In this document: positions 15,705 through 23,291 of the stretch, in pieces
Position numbering within the stretch: position 1 is the first letter of the stretch
How the letters are laid out: each line of letters opens with the position of its first letter
Source: Actinomadura sp. 6K520
GTDB taxonomy: Bacteria > Actinomycetota > Actinomycetes > Streptosporangiales > Streptosporangiaceae
NCBI RefSeq assembly: GCF_004349245.1
Contig: NZ_SMLC01000012.1
Span: 1 to 64,000 of the forward strand
Direction: 5' to 3'
DNA: 64,000 bases
Notes under the pieces: model-generated
Told to the model about the DNA's origin: nothing
Seen by the model: only the letters and a program-made list of their open reading frames with translations
Databases searched by the model: none
Position numbers and translations under genes: made by a program

Positions 15705-16697
15705 TCAGGTGGAGTCGCGGACGATGAGTTCGGTGGGGAAGATCACCGGGTCGGCCTTGGCGTCCACTCCGTGCACGAGCATCTGGACGATCGTGCCGGC
15801 GACCTCGGCTATCGGCTGCCGGACGGTGGTCAGCGGCGGATCGGTGAAGCGGGCGGCGTCGATGTCGTCGAAGCCGACGACGGCGACGTCGTCGGGGACG
15901 CGGCGGCCCGCCTTGCGCAGGGTGTACAGGGCCCCGATCGCCATCAGGTCGCTCGCGGCGAACACCGCGTCGAGGCCGGGATCGTCCTCCAGGAGCTGGC
16001 TCATCGCGGCCGCCCCCGACTCGCGGGTGAAGTCCCCGATGGCGGCCAGCGACCGGCGGCCGCTGTCGGACAGGAGCTCGCGGTAGCCGGCCAGCCGGTC
16101 CAGCGCCGCGGACATGTCGGGCGGGCCGCTGATGGTGGCGATGCGCCGCCGGCCCCTGGACAGGAGGTGCTGCACGGCGGCCCGCGCGCCCCCGACGTTG
16201 TCGGCGTCGCAGTACGGGGGGCTGGCCGTGGACACCGGCCGGCCGTGCGACACCACGGGGACGCCCGTCCGCAGGAGCGCCGCGGGCAGGGGGTCCGCGC
16301 CGTGCAGGGACAGCAGGATGACGCCGTCCACGTGGCCGCCCGCGACGTACCGCTCGACCCTCGCCTGCCCGCGCGGCGAGGACGGCATCATGAGCACGAC
16401 CTGTCTGTCGGCGGCCTCCAGCTCCTGGCTCACCGTACGGATGACCTGGGAGAAGAAGGGGTCGTCGGAGAAGACGCGGGCGGGCGGCTCGGAGACCACC
16501 AGCCCGATCGATCCCGTCCGCTGGGTGACCAGGCTGCGGGCCGCCGAGTTCGGGACGTAGCCGAGTTCCTCCACCGCGCGCAGTACGGCCGTGCGGATCT
16601 CGGGGTTCACGGTGTCCGATCCGTTGACCACGCGTGACACCGTGGCGCGGGACACCCCTGCCCTGGCCGCCACGGCCTCCAGCGTGGGACGTTTCAT
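15705..16697 (-). CDS. LacI family repressor of the beta-glucan locus
   Basis: ATG 16697 overlaps the GH1 stop (ATGA) and gives 330 residues. The HTH is PTLEAVAARAGVSRATVSRV and the hinge helix follows with NSAARSLVTQRTG. The rest is a periplasmic-binding-like effector domain (GSIGLVVSEPP, DADNVGG, FAASDLMAIGALYTLRKAG, VVGFDDIDAARFTDPPLTTV). As the last gene of the sugar operon it should repress the operon and the divergent GH16 through the three GAGAG/CTCTC operators at 21324-21467. The inducer is probably a short beta-glucoside such as laminaribiose, by analogy with related loci. Confidence 0.92.
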   Translation of the reverse strand: MKRPTLEAVAARAGVSRATVSRVVNGSDTVNPEIRTAVLRAVEELGYVPNSAARSLVTQRTGSIGLVVSEPPARVFSDDPFFSQVIRTVSQELEAADRQVVLMMPSSPRGQARVERYVAGGHVDGVILLSLHGADPLPAALLRTGVPVVSHGRPVSTASPPYCDADNVGGARAAVQHLLSRGRRRIATISGPPDMSAALDRLAGYRELLSDSGRRSLAAIGDFTRESGAAAMSQLLEDDPGLDAVFAASDLMAIGALYTLRKAGRRVPDDVAVVGFDDIDAARFTDPPLTTVRQPIAEVAGTIVQMLVHGVDAKADPVIFPTELIVRDST

Positions 16698-18094
16698 GCC
16701 GGCTTTCCCCCGAGTCCGTTGCGGGCGATGACGTCGCGGAACCACCGCGCGCTGTCCTTGGGCTGGCGGCGTCCGTCGGCGTAGTCGACGTAGACGATGC
16801 CGAACCTCTTGCCGTAGCCCTCGGCCCACTCGAAATTGTCCAGAAGCGACCATACGAGATACCCGCGCAGGTCCGCACCGGCGGCGACCGCGGCGTGCGC
16901 GGCGCGCAGGTGCCCGTCGAGGTACCGGATGCGGGCGTCGTCGCGCACCCGCCCGTCCGCGTCGGGGACGTCGTGGAACGCGGCGCCGTTCTCGGTGACG
17001 ACGAGGGGCACGCCCGGGTGGTCGCGGCTGAGCCGGATCAGCAGGTCGCCCAGGCCGTCCGGGACGATGGGCCAGCCCATCGCGGTGAGCGGCGGCCCGG
17101 CCGGCGGGAACGCGATGCCCGCGGAGCCGGGGTAGGCGGGGTTCGGCGGGGCGCCGGGGACGGCCGCCACGTAGGTCGGGTTGTAGTAGTTGATGCCGAG
17201 CGAGTCGATCGGCTCGGCGATCACGGCCAGGTCGTCGCCGCGGATGTGGTCGAGTCCCCCGTTCCGGGCCGCCACCGCCAGCACCGGCTCGGCGTACGCG
17301 CCGCGCAGCACCGGGTCGAGGAACTGCCGGTTCAGCATCGCGTCCACCAGGTCGGCGGCGGCCGTGTCCCGCTCGGAGGTGCCGCCGGCGACGATCGGGG
17401 CGAGGTTGAGGGTCAGCGAGACGCGGCCGGCCCCGCCGTCCCGCAGCCGCCGCGCGGCCAGGCCGTGCGCCACGAGCAGGTGGTGCGCGGCGCGGAACGC
17501 GTCGGCGGCGCTGGTCCGGCCGGGGGCGTGCACGCCCGCTCCGTAGCCGAGGTACGCGGCCACCCAAGGCTCGTTGACCGTCGTCCAGGTGTCGACGCGG
17601 TCGGCGAGGCGGGCGTGCACGATGCCGGCGTAGTCCGCGAACCGCAGCGCGGTGTCGCGGGCCGTCCAGCCGCCGCGGTCCTCCAGTGCCTGCGGCAGGT
17701 CCCAGTGGTAGAGGGTGGCGTACGGCGTGATCCCGGCCTGGAGCAGCTCGTCGGCCAGCCGGTCGTAGAAGCCGATGCCGCGGGGGTTGACCGGGCCGGA
17801 GCCGTCGGGCTGCACCCGCGGCCAGGCCACCGAGAAGCGGTAGGCGGGCAGCCCCAGGCCGGCCATCAGGCCGATGTCGTCGCGGTACCGGTGGTAGTGG
17901 TCGCATGCCACGTCGCCGGTGTGCCCGCCCGCGACCTTGCCCGGGACACGGCTGAAGGTGTCCCAGATCGAGGGGCCGCGTCCGTCCTCCCGTGCCGCGC
18001 CCTCGATCTGGTACGCCGCGGTGGCGGCTCCCCAGACGAAACCGGGTGGGAAGGTGAGGGGCCGGTCGTCGGTCCGGGGCGTGGTGGCCGTCAT
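16694..18094 (-). CDS. GH1 family beta-glucosidase
   Basis: ATG 18094 gives 466 residues, the normal length for GH1. The N-terminus FPPGFVWGAATAAYQIEGA is the family signature. Acid/base Glu is in TTVNEPWVAAY and the nucleophile Glu is in PLVVTENGAAF. The C-terminal LVWSLLDNFEWAEGY and KDSARWFRDVI are conserved too. No signal peptide is present, so the enzyme is cytosolic and hydrolyses imported oligosaccharides to glucose. It follows the two permease genes by 38 bases and is coupled to lacI. Confidence 0.94.
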   Translation of the reverse strand: MTATTPRTDDRPLTFPPGFVWGAATAAYQIEGAAREDGRGPSIWDTFSRVPGKVAGGHTGDVACDHYHRYRDDIGLMAGLGLPAYRFSVAWPRVQPDGSGPVNPRGIGFYDRLADELLQAGITPYATLYHWDLPQALEDRGGWTARDTALRFADYAGIVHARLADRVDTWTTVNEPWVAAYLGYGAGVHAPGRTSAADAFRAAHHLLVAHGLAARRLRDGGAGRVSLTLNLAPIVAGGTSERDTAAADLVDAMLNRQFLDPVLRGAYAEPVLAVAARNGGLDHIRGDDLAVIAEPIDSLGINYYNPTYVAAVPGAPPNPAYPGSAGIAFPPAGPPLTAMGWPIVPDGLGDLLIRLSRDHPGVPLVVTENGAAFHDVPDADGRVRDDARIRYLDGHLRAAHAAVAAGADLRGYLVWSLLDNFEWAEGYGKRFGIVYVDYADGRRQPKDSARWFRDVIARNGLGGKPA

Positions 18095-18132
18095 CGTTCT
18101 GGCTGGTCTCTCCGGTGGTGTGGGGTGGCTCG

Positions 18133-19014
18133 TCATGCTTTGAGGGCGCCGTCCATGATCCCGCTGATGATCTGCCGCCCGAACAGGACGAAGACGGCGA
18201 GCAGCGGCAGCGTGGCCACCGCGGTGCCGGTGAACATCAGCGAGTAGTCGGTGTAGTAGGCGCCGTTCAGCAGGTTGAGGGAGTACTGGACGGTGGGGTT
18301 GTCGGGGTCGAGCACGGCCAGCGGCCAGATGAACTCGTTCCAGGTCTGCATGAAGGTGAACAGGCCGAGGACGGCCATGGCGGGCCGCAGGACGGGCAGG
18401 ACCACGTTCCAGTAGATGCGGAAGGTCGAGCAGCCGTCGATGCGGGCGGCCTCGATGAGCTCGTCGGGGACGGCCTGCATCGTGTACTGCCGCATCATGA
18501 ACACGCCGAACCCGGTGACCAGGAACGGCACGATGACGGCCTGGAGCTTCCCCGTCCAGCCGATCTCGGCCATCAGCATGTACAGCGGGATGATGCCCAT
18601 CTGCACCGGCACCATCATGGTCGCCAGCATGACCAGCAGCAGCGCGCCGCGGCCGCGGAAGCGCAGCTTGGCGAAGGCGAATCCGGCGAGCGAGGCGAAC
18701 AGCAGCGTGGAGACGGTGACCGTGCTGGCGGCGATGGCGGAGTTGAGCAGCCCGAGGGTGAAGTGCGCCTGCTCGTTGCCGAACAGCCGGGACAGGTTGC
18801 GGCCGAGCTCGCCGCCCGGGACGAGCGGCGGCGGCGTCGAGCCGACGACGTCGTTCGTGCGGGTCGCGACGACGAGCATCCAGTAGATGGGGAACACCGA
18901 CAGCACGATCGTCGCCAGCAGCGTGATCCGGGTGAGGGGCCCGGCGTGCCACAGCCCCGCGACGGCGCCGCCGCGCCTCGCCCGGGGCCTCCCGGGCGTC
19001 TTCTGGATCATCAT
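18133..19014 (-). CDS. ABC sugar permease, MalG-like (CUT1)
   Basis: This 293-residue permease starts at ATG 19014, overlapping the previous stop. Six membrane helices are visible, beginning with ITLLATIVLSVFPIYWMLVV. The EAA loop that contacts the ATPase is ELIEAARIDGCSTFRIYWNVV, in line with the EAA-G-P pattern (given in part: EAARIDGCS, VLPVLRP). It ends SGIMDGALKA, a typical CUT1 ending. No ATPase gene is in the locus, so a shared MsiK-type ATPase encoded elsewhere is expected. Confidence 0.93.
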   Translation of the reverse strand: MMIQKTPGRPRARRGGAVAGLWHAGPLTRITLLATIVLSVFPIYWMLVVATRTNDVVGSTPPPLVPGGELGRNLSRLFGNEQAHFTLGLLNSAIAASTVTVSTLLFASLAGFAFAKLRFRGRGALLLVMLATMMVPVQMGIIPLYMLMAEIGWTGKLQAVIVPFLVTGFGVFMMRQYTMQAVPDELIEAARIDGCSTFRIYWNVVLPVLRPAMAVLGLFTFMQTWNEFIWPLAVLDPDNPTVQYSLNLLNGAYYTDYSLMFTGTAVATLPLLAVFVLFGRQIISGIMDGALKA

Positions 19015-19982
19015 TTGGTTCCTCCCATGCGGCGCAGCCACACGAAGTTGAGGAGGGATCCGAGCAGGATGAGCATGAAGATCATCCAGGAGACGGCGGA
19101 CGCGTAGCCGTAGTCGAACCGCCGGAAAGCGTTCTCGAACATGTACATGGTGACCGTCTGGAACTGCCGCAGCGATCCCCCGGCCATGTCGCCGTTGCCG
19201 AACAGCAGCGGTTCGGTGAACAGCTGGAACCCGCCGATCGTGGAGACGATCGCGGTGAAGATGATGGTCGGCCGCAGCATCGGCAGCGTGATCGACCAGA
19301 ACTGGCGGACGCGGGAGGCCCCGTCGATCGCCGCGGCCTCGTACAGGTCGCGCGGGACGGACTGCATCGCGGCCAGGTAGATCAGCGCGTTGTAGCCCGT
19401 CCACCGCCAGTCGACCATCACCGAGATCGCCAGCCAGGACGTCCAGCGCCGCGCGGTCCAGTCGAGGTTCTCCACCCCGAACCAGCCGAGCACCCAGTTG
19501 ACCATGCCGAAGTCCCGGCTGAACAGCTGGCCGAAGACGATGGCCACCGCGGCGATCGAGGTGACCATCGGGACGAGCACGCCCATCCGCACCAGCGTCC
19601 GCGCGCGCATCCGCTGGTTGAGCGCGTTCGCCAGCACCAGCGCGAGCAGCAGTTGCGGGACGGTGGCGATGACGAACATGCCGAGGGTGTTGCGGACCGC
19701 GTTCCAGAACTGCGGGTCGGTCAGGACGAGCCGGAAGTTCTCCAGGCCCACGAACTCGCGGGTGCCGAGCAGTTCCCAGTCGTGCAGGGCCACCCAGACC
19801 GTGTAGCCCATCGGGAAGAGCCCGAAGAGGAAGAACAGCAGGAAGTACGGGGAGATGAACAGGTAGGGCGAGAACTTCACGTCCCACCGGGCGAGCACGG
19901 TGCGCGGCCCGCGGCGCGGGGGCGGGGCCCCGGGCGGCCGGACCGCCCGGGATCCCGCGCGGGAGCCGATGGAGACCGTCAT
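19011..19982 (-). CDS. ABC sugar permease, MalF-like (CUT1)
   Basis: ATG 19982 overlaps the binding-protein stop (ATGA) and gives 323 residues. After a Pro/Arg-rich cytosolic start, six helices follow, beginning at YLFISPYFLLFFLFGLFPM. The EAA loop reads DLYEAAAIDGASRVRQFWSI then LPMLRPT. It forms the heterodimeric channel with the MalG-like partner encoded immediately downstream. Confidence 0.93.
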   Translation of the reverse strand: MTVSIGSRAGSRAVRPPGAPPPRRGPRTVLARWDVKFSPYLFISPYFLLFFLFGLFPMGYTVWVALHDWELLGTREFVGLENFRLVLTDPQFWNAVRNTLGMFVIATVPQLLLALVLANALNQRMRARTLVRMGVLVPMVTSIAAVAIVFGQLFSRDFGMVNWVLGWFGVENLDWTARRWTSWLAISVMVDWRWTGYNALIYLAAMQSVPRDLYEAAAIDGASRVRQFWSITLPMLRPTIIFTAIVSTIGGFQLFTEPLLFGNGDMAGGSLRQFQTVTMYMFENAFRRFDYGYASAVSWMIFMLILLGSLLNFVWLRRMGGTK

Positions 19983-21280
19983 CGAGCCTCGCGTTCGGCG
20001 TCGTCGAGTGCCTTCTTCCATGCCGCGTCGGGTGCCAGCCTGCCCTGCTCCAGCGCGAGCAGCGCGTCCTCGAAGCGCTGCTGCACCGGGTTGGTGTCGG
20101 CGCCCAGGTAGAGCGGCTTGATCGCCTTCGCGCCGCGGGCGTAGATCTGCCCGACCGGGGCGTCGTTGAAGTACTCGTTCTTGAACGACGTCACCGCGGG
20201 GTCGTCCAGCGCCTGCGGGGACGACGGCAGGTTGTTGCGCGCCTTGAACGCGGCGATCTGGCTCTCGACGCTGGTGAGGTACTTCGCCAGCTCGGCCGCC
20301 TCCTTGGCGTGCCGGCTCTGCTTGGGCACCGCCAGGAACGAGCCGCCGCGGCTGCCCGAGCCGCCCGGGATCGCCGCGACGTCCCACTTGCCGGACGCCT
20401 CCGCACCGGCGTTCTCCTTGATGACGCCGAGCATCCAGGACGGGCACGCGATGGTCGCGAACCCGGCCTGCTTGAAGCCGGAGCCCCAGCTGGGCTCGAA
20501 CGACTTCAGCCCGGCCGACAGCCCGGCCTGCTGGATCCGCAGGGTCGTGTCCCACGCGCTCCTGACCGGGGGGTTGCTGCCGGCCACGAGCTTGCCGGAG
20601 GTGTCGAAGAACGTGTAGCCGGCGCTTTGGCTCGCGGTCTGGGCGAGGATCGTGTTGAAGAGGTTCACCGAGCCGTCGACGAACTTGGAGTCCCGCACCT
20701 CGGCGGCGTACTTCCGGCCGGTGGCGATGTAGGCGTCCCAGGTCGGCCAGAGCTCGCCGACCTCGTCGCGGTCGGTCGGCAGGCCCGCCTTCTCGAACAG
20801 GTCGGTGCGGTAGCACATGGCGAGGCCGCCGATGTCGGTGCCCAGGCCGACCAGGTACTTCCCGTCGGAGCTGAGCGCCTGCTTCCACTTCCAGTCGAGG
20901 AACCCGCCCTTGAGGGAGCCCGCCCCGTGGTCGAGCAGGTTCACGAACTTGTCGGGGCCGGCCATGAACTTGGTGAGGATGCCCTCCTCGATGGCGACGA
21001 CGTCGCCGGCGCCGCTGCCCGCGGCGATCCACTGCTCCAGGCGGGGCAGGTACTCGTCGAGCTGCACCACGTTGCGGTGCTTGATCTTGATGCCGGGGTG
21101 GGCGGCCTCGTACCGCTTGAACAGCTCCTCGTAGCCGAAGGTGCTGAAGGTGTCGACGGTCAGCGTGACCGTACCGTCCGAGCCGGCGTCGGAGCCCGCG
21201 TCTCCGCAGGCGGAGAGGCCGAGCGCCAGGACGGCGACGGAGATGAGGCCGGAGGCGAGACGGCGGTGAGATCTGCGCAT
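19979..21280 (-). CDS. Sugar-binding lipoprotein of the ABC importer
   Basis: ATG 21280, behind GAGGAC, gives 433 residues. The signal peptide ends in lipobox LSAC (LALGLSACGDAG), so the mature protein is lipid-anchored. The body fits family 1 extracellular solute-binding proteins (TVDTFSTFGYEELFKRYEAA, IPGGSGSRGGSFLAVPKQS, AAELAKYLTS). It should capture beta-gluco-oligosaccharides released by the secreted GH16. It is the first gene of the five-gene operon and is preceded by the operator cluster. Confidence 0.92.
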   Translation of the reverse strand: MRRSHRRLASGLISVAVLALGLSACGDAGSDAGSDGTVTLTVDTFSTFGYEELFKRYEAAHPGIKIKHRNVVQLDEYLPRLEQWIAAGSGAGDVVAIEEGILTKFMAGPDKFVNLLDHGAGSLKGGFLDWKWKQALSSDGKYLVGLGTDIGGLAMCYRTDLFEKAGLPTDRDEVGELWPTWDAYIATGRKYAAEVRDSKFVDGSVNLFNTILAQTASQSAGYTFFDTSGKLVAGSNPPVRSAWDTTLRIQQAGLSAGLKSFEPSWGSGFKQAGFATIACPSWMLGVIKENAGAEASGKWDVAAIPGGSGSRGGSFLAVPKQSRHAKEAAELAKYLTSVESQIAAFKARNNLPSSPQALDDPAVTSFKNEYFNDAPVGQIYARGAKAIKPLYLGADTNPVQQRFEDALLALEQGRLAPDAAWKKALDDAEREAR

Positions 21281-21323
21281 GGCTGTCCTCGGGGGTGGTT
21301 TCGGGATCAACCAGATCGGTTGA

Positions 21324-21335
21324 GAGAGCGCTCTC
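21324..21335. promoter_or_regulatory. LacI operator 1 (GAGAGCGCTCTC)
   Basis: A perfect 12-bp palindrome with the central CG typical of LacI-family sites, 44 bases before the binding-protein start. A TTGACA-like -35 box for the minus strand lies at 21362-21367. Confidence 0.85.
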
Positions 21336-21368
21336 GCAGAGGATGGCTTCACCTGGCAGGACTGTCAA

Positions 21369-21381
21369 GAGAGCGGCTCTC
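21369..21381. promoter_or_regulatory. LacI operator 2 (GAGAG-CGG-CTCTC)
   Basis: The same half-sites as the neighbouring operators, spaced by three bases rather than two. It immediately adjoins the TTGACA-like box and may be a weaker or auxiliary site. Confidence 0.65.
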
Positions 21382-21453
21382 TCGTCTGTACCAGGGAAAA
21401 ATCAGGAGAGACATAACTCCTGTTCAACGGTGATTCCTGCCTGGAAGCATGAA

Positions 21454-21467
21454 AGAGAGCGCTCTCT
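21454..21467. promoter_or_regulatory. LacI operator 3 (AGAGAGCGCTCTCT)
   Basis: A perfect 14-bp palindrome just before TTGACG at 21473-21478, a candidate -35 box for the GH16 gene. Together with the other two sites it lets one repressor silence both divergent arms. Confidence 0.85.
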
Positions 21468-21562
21468 GACTCTTGACGGGTCCGCGAGAACGAACGACAT
21501 TGGCCCCACCAGAGGGCAGGCACCCCCGCGCCTGCTCCACCCCAACTCTGGAGGCCCCCGCC

Positions 21563-22954
21563 ATGACCCCATCGAGACGTCCACGCCGCTGGCGCAGGTG
21601 CGCTCTCGCCGTGGCCGCCGCCGCGCTCCCGGCGGCGGTCGCGACCGCCGCCCTGTCACCGGCGGCCGGCGCGTCCGTCCCACCGCCCCCGGACGGCTGG
21701 AGCCTGGTCTGGAGCGACGACTTCGACGGCCCGGCCGGCGCGCCCCCCTCGTCCGCGAACTGGATCATCGATACCGGCCACGGCTACCCGGGCGGTCCCG
21801 CCAACTGGGGCACCGGCGAGATCCAGCGCTACACCGCCGACCCCGCCAACCTCGGCCTGGACGGCGGCGGCAACCTGCGGATCACCCCGGTCAAGTCCGC
21901 CTCGGGAGAATGGACGTCGGCGCGCATCGAGACCCAGCGCACGAATTTCAAGCCCGCCGACGGCCGCGTCCTGCGCATCGAGGGACGCCTGCAGATGCCC
22001 AATGTCACCGGCAACCAGGCTCTCGGCTACTGGCCGGCGTTCTGGGCCCTCGGCTCCCCGTACCGGGGCAACTACCAGAACTGGCCGGCGATCGGCGAGT
22101 TCGACATCATGGAGAACGTCAACGGGATCAACTCGGTCTGGGGCGTCCTGCACTGCGGCACCAATCCCGGCGGGCCGTGCAACGAGAGCAGCGGGATCGG
22201 CGCGAGCCGCACCTGCCCCGGGGCGTCCTGCCAGTCGGCGATGCACACCTACCGCTTCGAGTGGGACCGCAGCGTCAGCCCCAACCAGCTTCGCTGGTAC
22301 GTGGACGGCCAGCAGTACCACAGCGTCAGCCAGAACCAGTTCGACTCCACCACGTGGGCGAACATGACCGGGCACGCCGGCTACTTCCTGCTGCTCAACG
22401 TGGCCATGGGCGGCGCGTTCCCCAACGGCGTCGCCGGGCACGGCACGCCCACCGCGGACACCGTCTCGGGCCGCCCGATGCTCGTCGACTACGTCGCGGT
22501 CTGGCAGAGCGGCGGCGGCACCACACCCCCGCCGGGGGACACCGTCGACGCCCGCTCCACCATCCAGGCCGAGAGCCGCCAGGCCCAGTCGGGCACGCAG
22601 CTGGAGACGACGACCGACTCCGGAGGCGGCCAGAACGTCAGCCACGTCGGCAACGGCGACTGGCTGCGCTACGACGACGTCGACTTCGGCGGCACCCCGG
22701 CGACGCAGTTCAAGGCCAGGGTCGCCTCGGGTGCGGCGGCAGGGGTCAGCGGCCTGGTGCAGGTCCGGCTGGACAGCCCGACAGGCCAGGTGCTCGGCAG
22801 CTTCGCGGTCGGTAACACCGGCGGCTGGCAGAGCTGGCGGACGGTGCCCGCCAACATCTCCGGCGTGACCGGCACCCGCACCGTCTACGTCACCTTCAGC
22901 AGCGGCCAGCCGGCCGACTTCGTCAACCTCAACTGGTTCACCTTCTCCAGCTGA
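21563..22954 (+). CDS. Secreted GH16 beta-glucanase with CBM6
   Basis: ATG 21563 follows GGAGG and gives 463 residues. An Arg-rich signal peptide ends near AGAS (residues 1-36). The GH16 domain spans ~40-315; the catalytic stretch is IGEFDIMENVNG with both Glu residues, and WPAFWALG and TYRFEWDR fit laminarinases (endo-beta-1,3-glucanases). A Thr/Pro linker leads to a family 6 carbohydrate-binding module at ~330-463 (IQAESRQAQSGTQLE, VGNGDWLRYDDVDFG, VNLNWFTF). It should cut beta-1,3-glucan outside the cell and feed the divergent ABC importer and GH1. Confidence 0.93.
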   Translation: MTPSRRPRRWRRCALAVAAAALPAAVATAALSPAAGASVPPPPDGWSLVWSDDFDGPAGAPPSSANWIIDTGHGYPGGPANWGTGEIQRYTADPANLGLDGGGNLRITPVKSASGEWTSARIETQRTNFKPADGRVLRIEGRLQMPNVTGNQALGYWPAFWALGSPYRGNYQNWPAIGEFDIMENVNGINSVWGVLHCGTNPGGPCNESSGIGASRTCPGASCQSAMHTYRFEWDRSVSPNQLRWYVDGQQYHSVSQNQFDSTTWANMTGHAGYFLLLNVAMGGAFPNGVAGHGTPTADTVSGRPMLVDYVAVWQSGGGTTPPPGDTVDARSTIQAESRQAQSGTQLETTTDSGGGQNVSHVGNGDWLRYDDVDFGGTPATQFKARVASGAAAGVSGLVQVRLDSPTGQVLGSFAVGNTGGWQSWRTVPANISGVTGTRTVYVTFSSGQPADFVNLNWFTFSS

Positions 22955-22965
22955 GGACCGCCGCC

Positions 22966-23002
22966 GACCGCCGCCGAGCCCGCCGAGGACTCGGCGGCGG
23001 TC
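22966..23002 (+). terminator. Terminator after GH16
   Basis: GACCGCCGCCGAG at 22966-22978 pairs perfectly with CTCGGCGGCGGTC at 22990-23002 around an 11-base loop, 12 bases after the stop codon. Confidence 0.85.
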
Positions 23003-23291
23003 CCGGTGCCATTCCGGACCGGTACGCGTGCTGTGGCCTGACGTTTCCCGGCCGGCACGAAGGTGATTCCTCCCATTAGGGGAATCGGGCCTGAAGTTGG
23101 TCTTTTTATATCAAAAGGGACGGTGATTTACTGAAGCATCTCCCCTTACTCCCGGGTCTTCGTGCATCATGGGTTCCGCCCTATTTCGGGGGTTCGTGCG
23201 TTTCGAGGTCCACATCCGGGTTGAGGCCCACTGTCCGCCGGGCTTGCGCACGGTTCCCATCAGCCAGCCCCTCGCTCAAAGGACAGGATGG
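23003..23291. other. Promoter region of the conservon
   Basis: No gene is seen. The stretch 23085-23140 is the most AT-rich in this part of the window (TCTTTTTATATCAAAAGG at 23101-23118) and should contain the cvn promoter. A small dyad with ATTCC and GGAAT arms lies at 23066-23085. No clear -35/-10 pair with proper spacing could be fixed. Confidence 0.45.
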
